From JALZAI01 sp038212215 (GTDB taxonomy: Bacteria > Actinomycetota > Actinomycetes > Mycobacteriales > Jatrophihabitantaceae), in the NCBI GenBank assembly GCA_038212215.1, contig JBBQUT010000025.1, forward strand, positions 10,437-74,436: a stretch of DNA of 64,000 nt, written 5' to 3'. Below the pieces are notes generated by a model that searched no databases, was not told where the DNA came from, and saw only the letters and a program-made list of their open reading frames with translations. Numbering within the stretch: the first letter of the stretch is position 1; every line of letters begins with the position of its first letter. Positions 48,599 through 57,729 of the stretch are shown in pieces. A program made the position numbers and the translations under genes.

Positions 48599-49101
48599 CA
48601 CGTGCGCGGGCTGCAAGTCGCGACCAGGGAGCCGTACAGCAATTCGTGGAACGCTTCGCGGCCGCACTCGTCGACGCCGGCATGCCGCGGATGCCGGCAC
48701 TGATATTCGTCACGCTGCTCGCCGACGACGACGGGCGGCTCACCGCGGCAGAGTTGGCCGAGCAGCTTGAGGTCAGCCGCGCCGCAGTTTCCGGCGCCGT
48801 GCGCTACCTGAGTCAGGTCGGCATTCTCGGCCGCGAGCGCCAACCTGGCACGCGCCGCGATCATTACGTGCTCCGTGACCCCAGTTGGTTCGAGACGGTC
48901 GCTCGCCGGGAGCAATTGCTCGAGCGGTGGACGATCGCCACCCGGGCGGGCGTCGCCGCGCTCGGCGCACGCACACCCGCCGGTCGGCGGGTAGCCGAAT
49001 CGCTGGCCTTCTTCGAGTTCCTGCAGGCTGAGATGCCCGCATTACTCGTCCGTTGGCGTGCCCAGCAAGCAACTCCCCGCCGCCGTCCACGAGGCAACTA
49101 A
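48592..49101 (+). CDS. GbsR/MarR-family transcriptional regulator
   Basis: This 169-residue regulator carries a winged-helix DNA-binding domain (LTAAELAEQLEVSRAAVSGAVRYLSQVGILGRER), preceded by helices RFAAALVDAGMPRMPALIF and followed by a helical dimerisation arm. This is the GbsR subgroup of MarR. The GTG at 48592 lies in the operator; the leader is very short, so translation may be leaderless. It diverges from the ABC exporter genes, which it probably controls. Confidence 0.82.
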   Translation: MNARARAASRDQGAVQQFVERFAAALVDAGMPRMPALIFVTLLADDDGRLTAAELAEQLEVSRAAVSGAVRYLSQVGILGRERQPGTRRDHYVLRDPSWFETVARREQLLERWTIATRAGVAALGARTPAGRRVAESLAFFEFLQAEMPALLVRWRAQQATPRRRPRGN

Positions 49102-49146
49102 TGCATTGAGACCAGCGCTCCCCGCGCCCGCGGGAACGAGCTCGAC

Positions 49147-49959
49147 TCAGGTTGCCGGCACGGTGACGTGGACGGGCCGCCCGCCCAGATGTCCGTCGAT
49201 GTTCAGCGCGGTGGCGCCGGGACCGGACCAGACGCCGGTGATGTGCAGCGTTCCGGCGGCTGCCCCGCTGGGGGTGACGGTGGTGTCGCCGAAGCTCAGC
49301 GACGCATCACCCGTTACCGCGAGGTCTGTGGCTAGGCGCGCATTGCTGAACGAGAGCGCGACTGCGTTGCCGGTGAACGATGTCGCGAACGTTCCACCAC
49401 GCAGCCCCACGCCGTCGGTGCCCTGTTGGAACGCGCGCCGGAACCCGTCGGTGACCGTCGCTGTCGCAACCGCTGCCGCTTTCCGATCAAGGTGGGTGGG
49501 CAGTCGGCCAGAACCCGGGACGACCGTTGCCGCAACTGCATCCCGAGTGAGCAGCGGGAATCGGCCTGGTGCGGGCACGCCCGAATCCCGCCTGCGGGCG
49601 CAGGACGTGTCGCCGGTTTTCAGAGTCGCGAGGAACTGTTGAATGAGCGCGTCGGCGCACCGGAACTGGTCCGCTAGGGCCGTGTGGTGCCCCGAATTGC
49701 GCAGCTCGAGAAGCTTGACTGCGGGAACATCGCGGCGACCAGCTTGGCCTCGGGCTTGGCCACTTGGCGGTCCAGGTCGCCGGCCAGTACCAAGGCGGGA
49801 ATGCCGGGGAACAACGCGCCGGGTGGAACTGGTGCCACGATCGGCCGATCAGGCGCCAGGCCTGGCTGGTGCCCCCTGTGCGGCAGGGGATACGAGCGTC
49901 AGCGATGCGGCAAAACCGACGATCGCGAATGCGATCGAGCGCCGGGTCATGCGGCACAT
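49147..49959 (-). pseudogene. Decayed alpha/beta-hydrolase (secreted)
   Basis: The 5' end is intact: AGGAG, then ATG at 49959 and a signal peptide (MTRRSIAFAIVGFAASLTLV, AAQGA). A stop follows within 40 codons. The central catalytic domain is missing. A piece of the C-terminal fold remains in another frame (PGIPALVLAGDLDRQVAKPE, typical of hydrolases before the His). A second shift then leads into NSGHHTALADQFRCADALIQ (His loop region) and the tail that is open to 49147. The pattern is an internal deletion plus frameshifts, so it is not functional. Confidence 0.7.
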
Positions 49960-50046
49960 GGAATTCTCCTCAGCCGGGGGTTGCCCAAGCTAACAGCGGG
50001 CGCCGTGGATGTCTGTACGCAATCTGCGTATAGAGTGCGCCTGCCT

Positions 50047-50895
50047 TCAGAACGACCAGGCCGGCGAGAACTCGCGACCGCTTGACGTGACTCGTCGCGC
50101 ATGACTGCCGTCCCAGTGGCTGGTCCAGATGTCGACCGCGCCGCTCGTGTCGGGTTCCTGCGCGTAGGCGAGGCGCCGCCCAGTCGGCGACCACGTCGCC
50201 GCGAAGCTGCTGCGCGGACCGCCTGCGTTGTGGGTGACGAGCCGGGCGGCACGGGTGCAGGCCGTCAGCGAGCGGCACATCAGCGGCAGCAGGGCGATGT
50301 CGCCGCGACCAGGTTGCACGCCGCCGAGCGTCTCGAAGGCGATCAGACCAGCGGTCGGGCCGCGCCGGGCCGGCGAGACGGACGGCCGGTCGGCGTTCAG
50401 TGCCCACTGTGTCAGCTGCTGGACGCCCATGCCTGCGACGGTCATCCGGAAGATCGCGAAGTGCAGCACGCCGTCGATGGGCTGGTCGCGGATGAACACG
50501 ACGTGGCGGCCGTCGGGGGCGAAGCGGGCTCCGACGTCCTCGGTTGCGCCGGCGGTGCCCGGCTCGGAGAACCGACGTGCGCCGGAACCGTCGAGTCGAG
50601 CGATCATGAGCAACGCCGAGCGGGCGTCACCCGTCGTCGGGTCGAACGGGCCGAGTACGCGGGTGAACAGGATGTGCCTGGCGTCTGGAGTCCAGCTCGG
50701 GCCCTGGTCGGCCACACACTCGGGAACCCGGTCGCACCCGGTGTCGATCACCCGCTCGGCGCCGGGCCGGCCCAATCGGGCGAGCGTGATCTGCACGCCC
50801 GCGTCCGACTCGCGGTTGAACAGAACGAACCGGCCGTCCGGCGAGCGTAGCGGTGCAGTGTCGAAACGACCGGCGCCCGGCCGCGCGCGCAGCAC
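50047..50895 (-). CDS. TolB/PD40 beta-propeller protein, possibly N-truncated
   Basis: A 282-residue frame has at least four WD40-like PD40 blades with the SPDGRFVLF, TPDARHILFTR, APDGRHVVFIRD and SPTGRRLAYAQE signatures. No signal peptide is found at the start, and the first blade appears to begin inside the domain, so the N-terminus may be lost. Relatives are usually secreted or lipid-anchored. Function unknown. The neighbouring alpha/beta-hydrolase and GNAT are decayed, which supports truncation here. Confidence 0.6.
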   Translation of the reverse strand: MLRARPGAGRFDTAPLRSPDGRFVLFNRESDAGVQITLARLGRPGAERVIDTGCDRVPECVADQGPSWTPDARHILFTRVLGPFDPTTGDARSALLMIARLDGSGARRFSEPGTAGATEDVGARFAPDGRHVVFIRDQPIDGVLHFAIFRMTVAGMGVQQLTQWALNADRPSVSPARRGPTAGLIAFETLGGVQPGRGDIALLPLMCRSLTACTRAARLVTHNAGGPRSSFAATWSPTGRRLAYAQEPDTSGAVDIWTSHWDGSHARRVTSSGREFSPAWSF

Positions 50896-51064
50896 GTAGC
50901 GTGCTGGTTGACCGACCTTGTCCCGGGCGCGGCGCGGGTGTCCCCCGCGTGACGACAGGCCACCCGGAACCGCCCACGCTCGGCCGCACCCTTGTTGCGT
51001 CGAGTGGCCAAAACCTCTCGACGTTCGCTAGCCAGGTTGGGGTGTCATGCTTTGGAGAATCAAC

Positions 51065-51652
51065 ATGTCTGCCAACCCGAAGCCCGGCAGTCCCGTCCGC
51101 GAGCTGCGCACCGCGCGACTGGTCCTGAGTCCCATCACCGATGCGGACATAGCCGCTGTCGTCGAAACTCGACGCCAGTCAAACTGGGCTGCAGATTTCC
51201 CGTCGCCGGGTGACGAAGAGATCGCTGGGCTGTTGTCTCGTACCGGCCTGCCGGTAAATGCACACCTCGGTCATCGCCTCGTCCTCGAGCGCGGAAGCGG
51301 ACAGCTCATCGGCGGCGTCGGCTTCTTCGGTCCGCCGGATCGCGGCAGAATCGAGATCGGGTACGGGATCGTGCAGTCCCGACGCCGCCGCGGCTACGCC
51401 ACCGAAGCCGTGATCGCCATGGTCCAGTTCGCGTTCACCCAGCCTGACGTCGCCGAGGTCGTCGCCGACGTCGACCAGCATCCAACTCGTCGAGAACAGC
51501 GTGCAACCGGGCGTACGCGGCGGCCCGCTCCGCCCCGACAGTGGACTCGAACACGGAGGGAGCCAGCGAGTCCACCACCGTCCCGACCATGTATTCGATT
51601 CTACCGCACCGCTGTCGTCGCTACAAGAAGGAATCCCGAGCAATATCAGTGA
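51065..51652 (+). pseudogene. GNAT acetyltransferase, 3' end replaced
   Basis: An ATG at 51065 (GGAG 8 nt upstream) opens a RimJ/RimL-type N-acetyltransferase: RELRTARLVLSPITDADIAAVV, LIGGVGFFGPPDRGRIEIGYGIVQSRRRRGYATEA (acetyl-CoA binding loop), and FTQPDVAEVVADVD. After about residue 140 homology stops where the family continues with an NPAS...VLEKAGF-like end. The rest (about 55 residues, very Arg/Pro-rich) is read from unrelated DNA, which in antisense is the start of another gene. It is likely inactive. Confidence 0.65.
51435..51590 (-). pseudogene. 5' fragment of another gene, inverted in the GNAT end
   Basis: On the minus strand an ATG at 51590 starts MVGTVVDSLAPSVFESTVG, then AERAAAYARLHAVLDELDAG, with good protein-like composition. 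It runs into the GNAT coding part at about 51478 and stops at 51435. This looks like the N-terminus of a helical protein (it may resemble DUF222/HNH-type proteins, not certain) cut off by a rearrangement. Confidence 0.4.
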
Positions 51653-51852
51653 TCTTGACACTATGAATCCTTGATCATCAGCAGCGAGACCGTGCCATGT
51701 AGTGGCGGCCCTCTTGCTCGACGGACCCGCGTTGGGGCGTCCTAGCGTCTGGTGTCCCGAACTTGCCCGGCACTGCCGCTTTTCACGCCGCAATGCCGGT
51801 GGTGTTGCAGAGCCTCCACCCCGACGATCGAGCATTCACACGGGACTGAGAC

Positions 51853-52302
51853 TCAACTGTCGTCAGGCCGGGGCCGCAGGCTGATCTCTGCCCGGCCGGT
51901 AGCCGGGTCGAAGGGGACGGATTCGTGGTCGTGGACGATGCGCCATGTGCCGTCGATGCGGCGGCAGCAGAGGGTCGCGCGGACCCACATGTCGATGACG
52001 TGCCCGGTCTTCAGGGTGCCGCTGACGTTGTACAGGAACGAGCAGAATCCGAGGTTGTTCTCGGCGGAAACGTGCAGTTGGTGCACGGTGTAGCCGATGT
52101 CGCCCTGGTAGCCGTCGAACCACTCACGCATGTGCTCGGCCGTAGCGGAATTGCCCCGCGAGTTGAGCGGGGGCAGGACGTCGAAGGTGATCACGTCTGC
52201 GGTGGGCCGGCCCGCCAGGGTGGTGCCGTCGCGGGTGTGTACCGCGGCGACACGCTCGGCGACTAGCTCACGAAGTTCCCGCTCTGCGGCGCTGTCAGTC
52301 AT
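51853..52302 (-). CDS. SnoaL/NTF2-like protein
   Basis: This 149-residue protein has an alpha+beta-barrel fold of the SnoaL/NTF2 superfamily. The pattern (ELRELVAERVAAVHTRD, ITFDVLPPLN, EHMREWFDGYQG, WRIVHDHESVPFD) is that of calcium/calmodulin-kinase-type or DUF4440 SnoaL proteins. AAAGGAG precedes the ATG at 52302. It overlaps the upstream reductase stop by 8 nt and so is co-translated. Function unknown. Confidence 0.8.
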   Translation of the reverse strand: MTDSAAERELRELVAERVAAVHTRDGTTLAGRPTADVITFDVLPPLNSRGNSATAEHMREWFDGYQGDIGYTVHQLHVSAENNLGFCSFLYNVSGTLKTGHVIDMWVRATLCCRRIDGTWRIVHDHESVPFDPATGRAEISLRPRPDDS

Positions 52303-52882
52303 GGCTGCACTCCTTTTCGTCACACATTTGAGGGATCGGTTTGTAGCGCACATTCACGGCGGCCCTGGGGTCGCCAGCGTCGAGCCGGTGGAGGCGGATC
52401 AGCTCCGTGCCAGGGTTGTCGTAGAGCCGGATGCCCTCGCCGAGCAGGACCGCCGCGATGTGCAGGTCGATTTCGTCGATCAGCCCCAGGTCGAGAAGCT
52501 GACGTCCGATCGTCGGTGAGAGCACTTCGAGGTTCTTGCCGCCGGCAGCCGCGAGCCCGATCCGCACCGCCTCGGCCGGGCCGCAGTTCAGGAACGTGAC
52601 CCCATCGGCAGGCGTCGCGTCCTGCGGGTGGTGGGTGAGCACGAAGATCGGTCCGTCCCAGGCGCCGCCGTACGGGCGCGCGTCACCCGCCACGGCCCAG
52701 CCGTCTCGACCTCCCAGCACGGCGCCGGTGCTCTCGATGTACTCCGCGATCAGGCCGGGACGGTGTGAGAACCCCGTCATCCAGTCCATCTCGTGGTTCG
52801 GTCCCGCCACGAATCCGTCCAGTGACATCGTGAAGTGCCACAGGACCTTTCCGGCTGCTGTCTGCGGCCCGGTGTCGTCCAC
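52295..52882 (-). CDS. Dihydrofolate reductase/RibD C-terminal-like protein
   Basis: This 195-residue reductase of the RibD-C/DHFR superfamily shows WHFTMSLDGFVAG, AVLGGRDGW, a HHPQDATP strand, and the LSPTIGRQLLDLGLIDEIDLHIAAVLLGEGIRLYD end. It is predicted to bind NADPH. It is divergent from an HxlR-type regulator and coupled to the SnoaL-like gene. It is not true folate DHFR; the substrate is unknown. Confidence 0.85.
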   Translation of the reverse strand: MDDTGPQTAAGKVLWHFTMSLDGFVAGPNHEMDWMTGFSHRPGLIAEYIESTGAVLGGRDGWAVAGDARPYGGAWDGPIFVLTHHPQDATPADGVTFLNCGPAEAVRIGLAAAGGKNLEVLSPTIGRQLLDLGLIDEIDLHIAAVLLGEGIRLYDNPGTELIRLHRLDAGDPRAAVNVRYKPIPQMCDEKECSHD

Positions 52883-52892
52883 TCGTCGCCTC

Positions 52893-52958
52893 TTCTGGTT
52901 GCATTACGCAATTGGTTGTTCAGACGCTATGCCAGCTGATGGTAGATTGCAACCAGAA
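52893..52958. promoter_or_regulatory. Perfect 11-bp inverted repeat between reductase and HxlR genes
   Basis: TTCTGGTTGCA (52893-52903) and TGCAACCAGAA (52948-52958) are perfect complements separated by 44 nt. The first arm lies 11 nt upstream of the reductase start and the second just upstream of the HxlR-family start. Placement flanking both divergent promoters fits an operator for the HxlR protein, or two sites that loop. Confidence 0.75.
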
Positions 52959-52976
52959 AGGGTGAGGGACGAGTTG

Positions 52977-53459
52977 ATGGAGCCGGCGCGATCAGGTTGC
53001 CCGATCAATGCCGCGGTCGAGGCGTTCGGTGACAGCTGGAGCCTGCTCGTGCTGCGGGACGTAATGTTCGGCAATCGGCGCTACTTCAGGGAGTTGCTCA
53101 CCGGCTCGGAGGAGGGGATCGCCTCCAACATCCTGGCCGACCGGCTCAAGCGACTGGTGCGCGCCGGCCTATTGACCCGGGAAGACGCCGGGCCGGGACG
53201 GCGAGCCGCGTACAGCCTGACCGAGGCATCGATCCAGCTGGTGCCTGTGTTCGCGCAACTCGGCGAGTGGGGTTTGCACCACCGCTCCACGACGATGCGA
53301 CTACGGGTACGGGCAGAACTGCTAGCGGCCGGCGGGCCCGAGTTGTGGACCGAGTACATGGCCGAGCTACGTGGCATTCACCTCGGCGAACCAACGCCGC
53401 GTCGCGACGGGCCCAGCGTCATCGAACGCCTGGCCAACGCCTACGCCGCCGCGCTCTGA
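52977..53459 (+). CDS. HxlR-family transcriptional regulator
   Basis: This 160-residue winged-helix regulator contains CPINAAVEAFGDSWSLLVLRDVMFGNRRYFREL, IASNILADRLKRLVRAGLLTRE and AYSLTEASIQLVPV, the HxlR signature blocks. A Cys occurs at the usual redox position (GCPIN). ATG 52977 with GAGGGA upstream is preferred; GTG 52962 is the other option. It probably controls the divergent reductase-SnoaL genes. Confidence 0.88.
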   Translation: MEPARSGCPINAAVEAFGDSWSLLVLRDVMFGNRRYFRELLTGSEEGIASNILADRLKRLVRAGLLTREDAGPGRRAAYSLTEASIQLVPVFAQLGEWGLHHRSTTMRLRVRAELLAAGGPELWTEYMAELRGIHLGEPTPRRDGPSVIERLANAYAAAL

Positions 53460-53567
53460 TCGATCAGTGCGCTGACCGATCAGTTCGGGCCTGGAGCCCG
53501 CATCGTTCGCTGCTGCGGCGTGCCAATAATCTGCGCGCACCCACCCATTCCAGACCATACTGGGCCA

Positions 53568-54950
53568 ATGTCCATGAACTCGCGTTTGGCGTCCGTCCTC
53601 GCCGTGTGCACGGCTGTCCTGCTGGCGGCTTCCGTCGCTCCGTCCGCAAGCGGCGCGACTCCGCTCACGCACAGAACGAGGGCTGCCGCGGTGACCGGCC
53701 CGGGTGACTGGTTCGCCTATCACCGCAGCGGATCCCGTGACGGAAGCTCGCAGACGATGCCGCGGATCACGGCGCTGTCGGTCACGCACGCACCCGTTTT
53801 GGACGCCAAGGTGTACGCGTCCCCGCTCGTAGTCGGCGGCATCACTATCGTCGCGACCGAGAACAACACTCTGTACGCCTTCGGTCCGACCTACAACCTG
53901 CTTTGGCGGACGCACTTGGGCAGTCCGGCCCGGCGCACCGAGCTGCCCTGCGGCAACATCGACCCGCTCGGCATCACTGGGACCCCGATGTATGGCGCGC
54001 GGTACAACGTCGTCTACGTGGCCGCCGAACTCGGCGCGCCCCCGCGCCACCAGCTCTTCGGAGTCAACTTCGCCAACGGAACGGTGCGTTTCACCCGCAC
54101 CCTCGATCTGCCGGGGGTCGAAACCGCGGCGATGCAGCAGCGGGGTGCGCTAACCATCGCCGGCGCGCGGGTATGGGTGCCCTTCGGCGGGCTCGCGGGC
54201 GATTGCGGCGGGTACAAGGGACGCCTCGTAGGCTACTACCAGTACGGCGGTGGCTCGCCGGTGTCGTTCACCGTTCCGACCGCCCGCGAGGCGGGTATCT
54301 GGACGCCGCCGGGGCCCACTCTGGACCGGTTCGGCCAGCTCTACGTCGCGGTCGGCAACGGCGCGGCAGGCCCTGGCGATCCCTACGACCTCAGCGACTC
54401 GGTGCTCAAGCTGAGCGCTGAGGGCAAGCTGCGCGGCAGCTTCGCGCCGAGCACGTGGGCTAGTGACAACGCCGCCGATCTCGACCTCGGCTCGCTCGGC
54501 CCGACGTTGCTGTCGAGCGAGAAGTGGGTGTTCGCTGTCGGCAAGTCAGGCACCGCCTACGTCTTGTTGCGGACGGTCCTCGGTGGCATCGGCGGCGAAG
54601 TGAGCCGGCTCGGCCTCTGTTCCGCGTACGGCGGCACCGCCAGCGTCGGCGCCACGGTGTACGTACCCTGCACCGACGGCCTGCGCGCCGTCCGGGTCGA
54701 CTCTGCGGGCCGGATTAGCGTGCTGTGGCACGCGGCCGCCAACATCGTCGGTTCGCCAGTCGTCGGCGGCGGACGGGTGTGGTCGCTCGATCCCAGTAGT
54801 GGCGTGCTCTATAGCCTCGACCCAGTCACCGGGCAGGTGCGCGCTCAGGTGAGTGTGGGTGCAACGAGCCGGTTCGCGACACCCGCGATCTACCAGCGCA
54901 ACATCATCGTGCCGACGATCACCGGGATCACGGTCGTCGCGACCTCGTAG
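53568..54950 (+). CDS. Secreted PQQ-like beta-propeller protein, paralogue 1
   Basis: This 460-residue protein has a signal peptide (MSMNSRLASVLAVCTAVLLAASV, then SASGA) and a beta-propeller formed by PQQ-like blades (KVYASPLVVGGITIVATENNTLYAF, SPVVGGGRVWSLDPSSGVLYSL). It has a conserved VPFGGLAGDCGGYKGR segment and two or more Cys. There is no quinoprotein dehydrogenase active site visible, so a binding or scaffolding role is more likely. The next gene is a paralogue. Start ATG 53568, with 53574 as alternative. Confidence 0.85.
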   Translation: MSMNSRLASVLAVCTAVLLAASVAPSASGATPLTHRTRAAAVTGPGDWFAYHRSGSRDGSSQTMPRITALSVTHAPVLDAKVYASPLVVGGITIVATENNTLYAFGPTYNLLWRTHLGSPARRTELPCGNIDPLGITGTPMYGARYNVVYVAAELGAPPRHQLFGVNFANGTVRFTRTLDLPGVETAAMQQRGALTIAGARVWVPFGGLAGDCGGYKGRLVGYYQYGGGSPVSFTVPTAREAGIWTPPGPTLDRFGQLYVAVGNGAAGPGDPYDLSDSVLKLSAEGKLRGSFAPSTWASDNAADLDLGSLGPTLLSSEKWVFAVGKSGTAYVLLRTVLGGIGGEVSRLGLCSAYGGTASVGATVYVPCTDGLRAVRVDSAGRISVLWHAAANIVGSPVVGGGRVWSLDPSSGVLYSLDPVTGQVRAQVSVGATSRFATPAIYQRNIIVPTITGITVVATS

Positions 54951-54991
54951 CGGTTGCGCGGGTCCGGCGGTTCGGGCGGACACTCGATCTC

Positions 54992-56398
54992 ATGCGTACC
55001 GGCCCGGCACTGGCTTGCCTTCTGCTGCTAGCCGCGTGCACCAGCGGGACCGGCGACCCGCCGGGGCCGAGCCGCACCCCGACGCCGCCCGGATCGGTCG
55101 CACCGCACTCCAGCCCGCTCGCCGGTCCATCGACACCGCTACCGCCCGTAGGTGTGTCGGACTGGCCGACCTATCACGGCTCGTCCGATCGAAGCGGCGT
55201 GTCGCGGACCATGCCGCCGGTACGTGGCAGCCTCCGGATCGTCCAGTCACTCGCATTGGACGGGGAGGTGTACGCGGCACCGATCGTGGCCGGCAGCGTG
55301 ACGATCGTGGCCACCGAGAAGAACACCGTGTACGCGTTCGGGGCGGGCTTCGCCCAGCTGTGGAAACGCAATCTCGGTGAGCCGTCGCCGGCGGCCGAGC
55401 GGGACTGCGGCAACATCGACCCGCTCGGGATCACCGGCACGCCGGTCTACGACCCCGCGGCCGGATCGGTGTTCGTCTCGCCCGAACTCGGCAGCCCGCC
55501 GCGGCACCGGCTCGTTGCCCTCGAGCTGCGCACCGGCGCGGTTCGCTGGAACCGGAGCATCGACCTGCCCGGGGTGCAGGTGAAGGCAATGCAGGAGCGC
55601 GGCGCGCTGTCGCTCGCCGCGGGACGGGTATGGGTTCCGTTCGGCGGGTTGGCCGGGGATTGCGGTGGCTACAAGGGCCGCCTCGTCGGGGTGCGGCTGA
55701 ACGGCGCAGGCCCCGCGCTGTCCTACACCGTCCCGACTTCGCGCGAGGCGGGAATCTGGGCGCCACCCGGCCCGTCCGTCGATGCCGAGGGGAACCTGCT
55801 GGTCGCGGTGGGCAACGGCGCCGCGGGTGCGGGCGACGCTTACGACTACAGCGACTCGGTGCTGAAGATCGCGCCGGACGCCACGCTGCGTGACTCGTTC
55901 TCGCCCCCGAACTGGGCCGCCGACAACGCCGGCGATCTCGACCTCGGCTCGCAGGGACCAACGCTGGTCGGATGGAAGTGGGTCTTCATCGCCGGCAAGT
56001 CCGGGGTCGGGTACGTGCTACGCCAGCGGCGTTTCGGCGGGATCGGCGGCGAGGCCGGCAGGGCCGAGGTGTGCGCCTCTTTCGGCGGGACGGCCGTCGA
56101 CCGCGGCACCGTCTACGTGCCCTGTGTGAACGGCGTGCGTGCGGTGCGCATCGACGCGTCCGGCACGCCGCACGTCCGCTGGCACGCGGCGCCGTCCGGT
56201 TCGCCGGTGGTTGGCGGCGGCCGGGTCTGGTCATTGGATCCGAGCCAGGGGGTGCTGCACGCGCTGGATCCGAAGACCGGCGACACCCTCGCCCGGGTCA
56301 CGGTGGGCGCGGTCAGCCGGTTCGCCACACCGGCGCTGCACGGCCGCGACGTGCTCGTTGGGACCCTCGCCGGGCTGGTCGTCGTCCGGACGTCCTGA
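54992..56398 (+). CDS. PQQ-like beta-propeller lipoprotein, paralogue 2
   Basis: This 468-residue lipoprotein has lipobox LLAAC (Cys16), a Pro/Thr-rich linker, then a propeller very similar to the one before: the same CGNIDPLGITGTP block, VPFGGLAGDCGGYKGR segment, VGNGAAG block and the SRFATPA end. The two genes are tandem duplicates, 41 nt apart, one secreted and one lipid-anchored. Likely surface proteins; ligand unknown. purD follows 31 nt on. Confidence 0.87.
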   Translation: MRTGPALACLLLLAACTSGTGDPPGPSRTPTPPGSVAPHSSPLAGPSTPLPPVGVSDWPTYHGSSDRSGVSRTMPPVRGSLRIVQSLALDGEVYAAPIVAGSVTIVATEKNTVYAFGAGFAQLWKRNLGEPSPAAERDCGNIDPLGITGTPVYDPAAGSVFVSPELGSPPRHRLVALELRTGAVRWNRSIDLPGVQVKAMQERGALSLAAGRVWVPFGGLAGDCGGYKGRLVGVRLNGAGPALSYTVPTSREAGIWAPPGPSVDAEGNLLVAVGNGAAGAGDAYDYSDSVLKIAPDATLRDSFSPPNWAADNAGDLDLGSQGPTLVGWKWVFIAGKSGVGYVLRQRRFGGIGGEAGRAEVCASFGGTAVDRGTVYVPCVNGVRAVRIDASGTPHVRWHAAPSGSPVVGGGRVWSLDPSQGVLHALDPKTGDTLARVTVGAVSRFATPALHGRDVLVGTLAGLVVVRTS

Positions 56399-56429
56399 GC
56401 CGTGCGTCTCGGCCGATACGCTTGCAGGC

Positions 56430-57668
56430 GTGCGTGTCCTCGTCATCGGGGCCGGCGCCCGGGAGCACGCGCTGTGCCTCGCGCTCGCGGCCGATCCCGT
56501 CGTCACCGCACTCATCTGCGCCCCGGGCAACGCCGGCACCGCCGCCGTGGCGGAGCAACGCGGCGTCGACCCGCTCGACCGCGACGCCGTAGCCGAACTT
56601 GCCCGCGAGCTGCGTGCCGATCTGGTCGTGATCGGCCCGGAAGCGCCGCTCGTCGCGGGGGTTGCCGATGCGGTGCGGGCTGCTGGCATCGCGTGCTTCG
56701 GCCCGTCCGCCGACGCCGCACGGCTCGAGGGCAGTAAGGCCTTCGCGAAGGAAGTGATGGCTGCGGCAGGCGTCCCGACCGCGGCTGCCGCGGTATGCGC
56801 CGACGCCGCTGAAGTGGCTGCCGCCCTCGACCGCTTCGGTGCGCCTTACGTCGTCAAGGACGATGGCCTGGCCGCGGGCAAGGGTGTCCTCGTCACCTCC
56901 GATCGCGCCGAAGCGCTCGCGCACGCCGCCGCTTGCGGCCGAGTAGTGGTGGTCGAGGAGCACTTGGCCGGCCCCGAGGTGTCGCTGTTCTGCGTGACCG
57001 ACGGCACGGCGGTCGTGCCGCTCGTCCCGGCCCAGGACTTCAAGCGCTTGGGCGACGGCGACACCGGACCCAATACCGGGGGCATGGGCGCCTACGCCCC
57101 GCTACCGTGGCTGCCTGGCGGCTTCAGCGACGACATCGTCCGCACAGTCGCGCAACCGACGATCGAACAGATGCGCCGCCGCGGGACGCCGTTTTCCGGG
57201 GTGCTCTACATCGGGCTGGCAATCACCGCGAACGGCCCCCGCGTCGTCGAGTTCAACGCCCGATTCGGCGATCCCGAGACGCAGGTGGTACTGGCGCTGC
57301 TCGACTCGCCGCTGACTCCGCTGCTGCATTGGTCGGCCACCGGCGGTCCGCCGCCGCGGCTGCAGTGGCGAGCCGGCTCGGCGGTCACGGTCGTGTTGGC
57401 GGCCCATGGCTACCCGGCGACACCGCGCAGCGGCGATGTCATCACCGGCTCCGACCAAGTCGGCGTGCTGCATGCGGGCACGCGTCGCCGCGACGACGGT
57501 GCGATCGTGGCGTGCGGCGGACGGGTGCTGAGCGTGACCACCACCGGCCCGACGTTGCACGCCGCACGCGACGCGGCGTACGCGCTCGCTGGCTCGGTCG
57601 AGCTTGCGGGCGGGCAGTACCGCCGCGACATCGCCCTGCGCGCAGTGCTCGGAGAGATTACGGTCTAG
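56430..57668 (+). CDS. purD: Phosphoribosylamine-glycine ligase
   Basis: This 412-residue ATP-grasp enzyme makes glycinamide ribonucleotide, step 2 of purine synthesis. The N-terminal GAGAREHAL, the CAPGNAGTA block, the GPEAPLVAG strand, the AKEVMAAAGVPTA, DDGLAAGKGVLV and GPNTGGMGAYAP signatures, and FNARFGDPE near the C-terminus are typical. The GTG at 56430 is the family-like start (VRVLVIG). purB is 1.4 kb downstream with two membrane genes between. Confidence 0.95.
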   Translation: MRVLVIGAGAREHALCLALAADPVVTALICAPGNAGTAAVAEQRGVDPLDRDAVAELARELRADLVVIGPEAPLVAGVADAVRAAGIACFGPSADAARLEGSKAFAKEVMAAAGVPTAAAAVCADAAEVAAALDRFGAPYVVKDDGLAAGKGVLVTSDRAEALAHAAACGRVVVVEEHLAGPEVSLFCVTDGTAVVPLVPAQDFKRLGDGDTGPNTGGMGAYAPLPWLPGGFSDDIVRTVAQPTIEQMRRRGTPFSGVLYIGLAITANGPRVVEFNARFGDPETQVVLALLDSPLTPLLHWSATGGPPPRLQWRAGSAVTVVLAAHGYPATPRSGDVITGSDQVGVLHAGTRRRDDGAIVACGGRVLSVTTTGPTLHAARDAAYALAGSVELAGGQYRRDIALRAVLGEITV

Positions 57669-57729
57669 GGATGCGACGCGGATGCGGTGCCGATGACGGC
57701 TTCGCGCGCGTCCGGTTTGCGGGCTCGCC

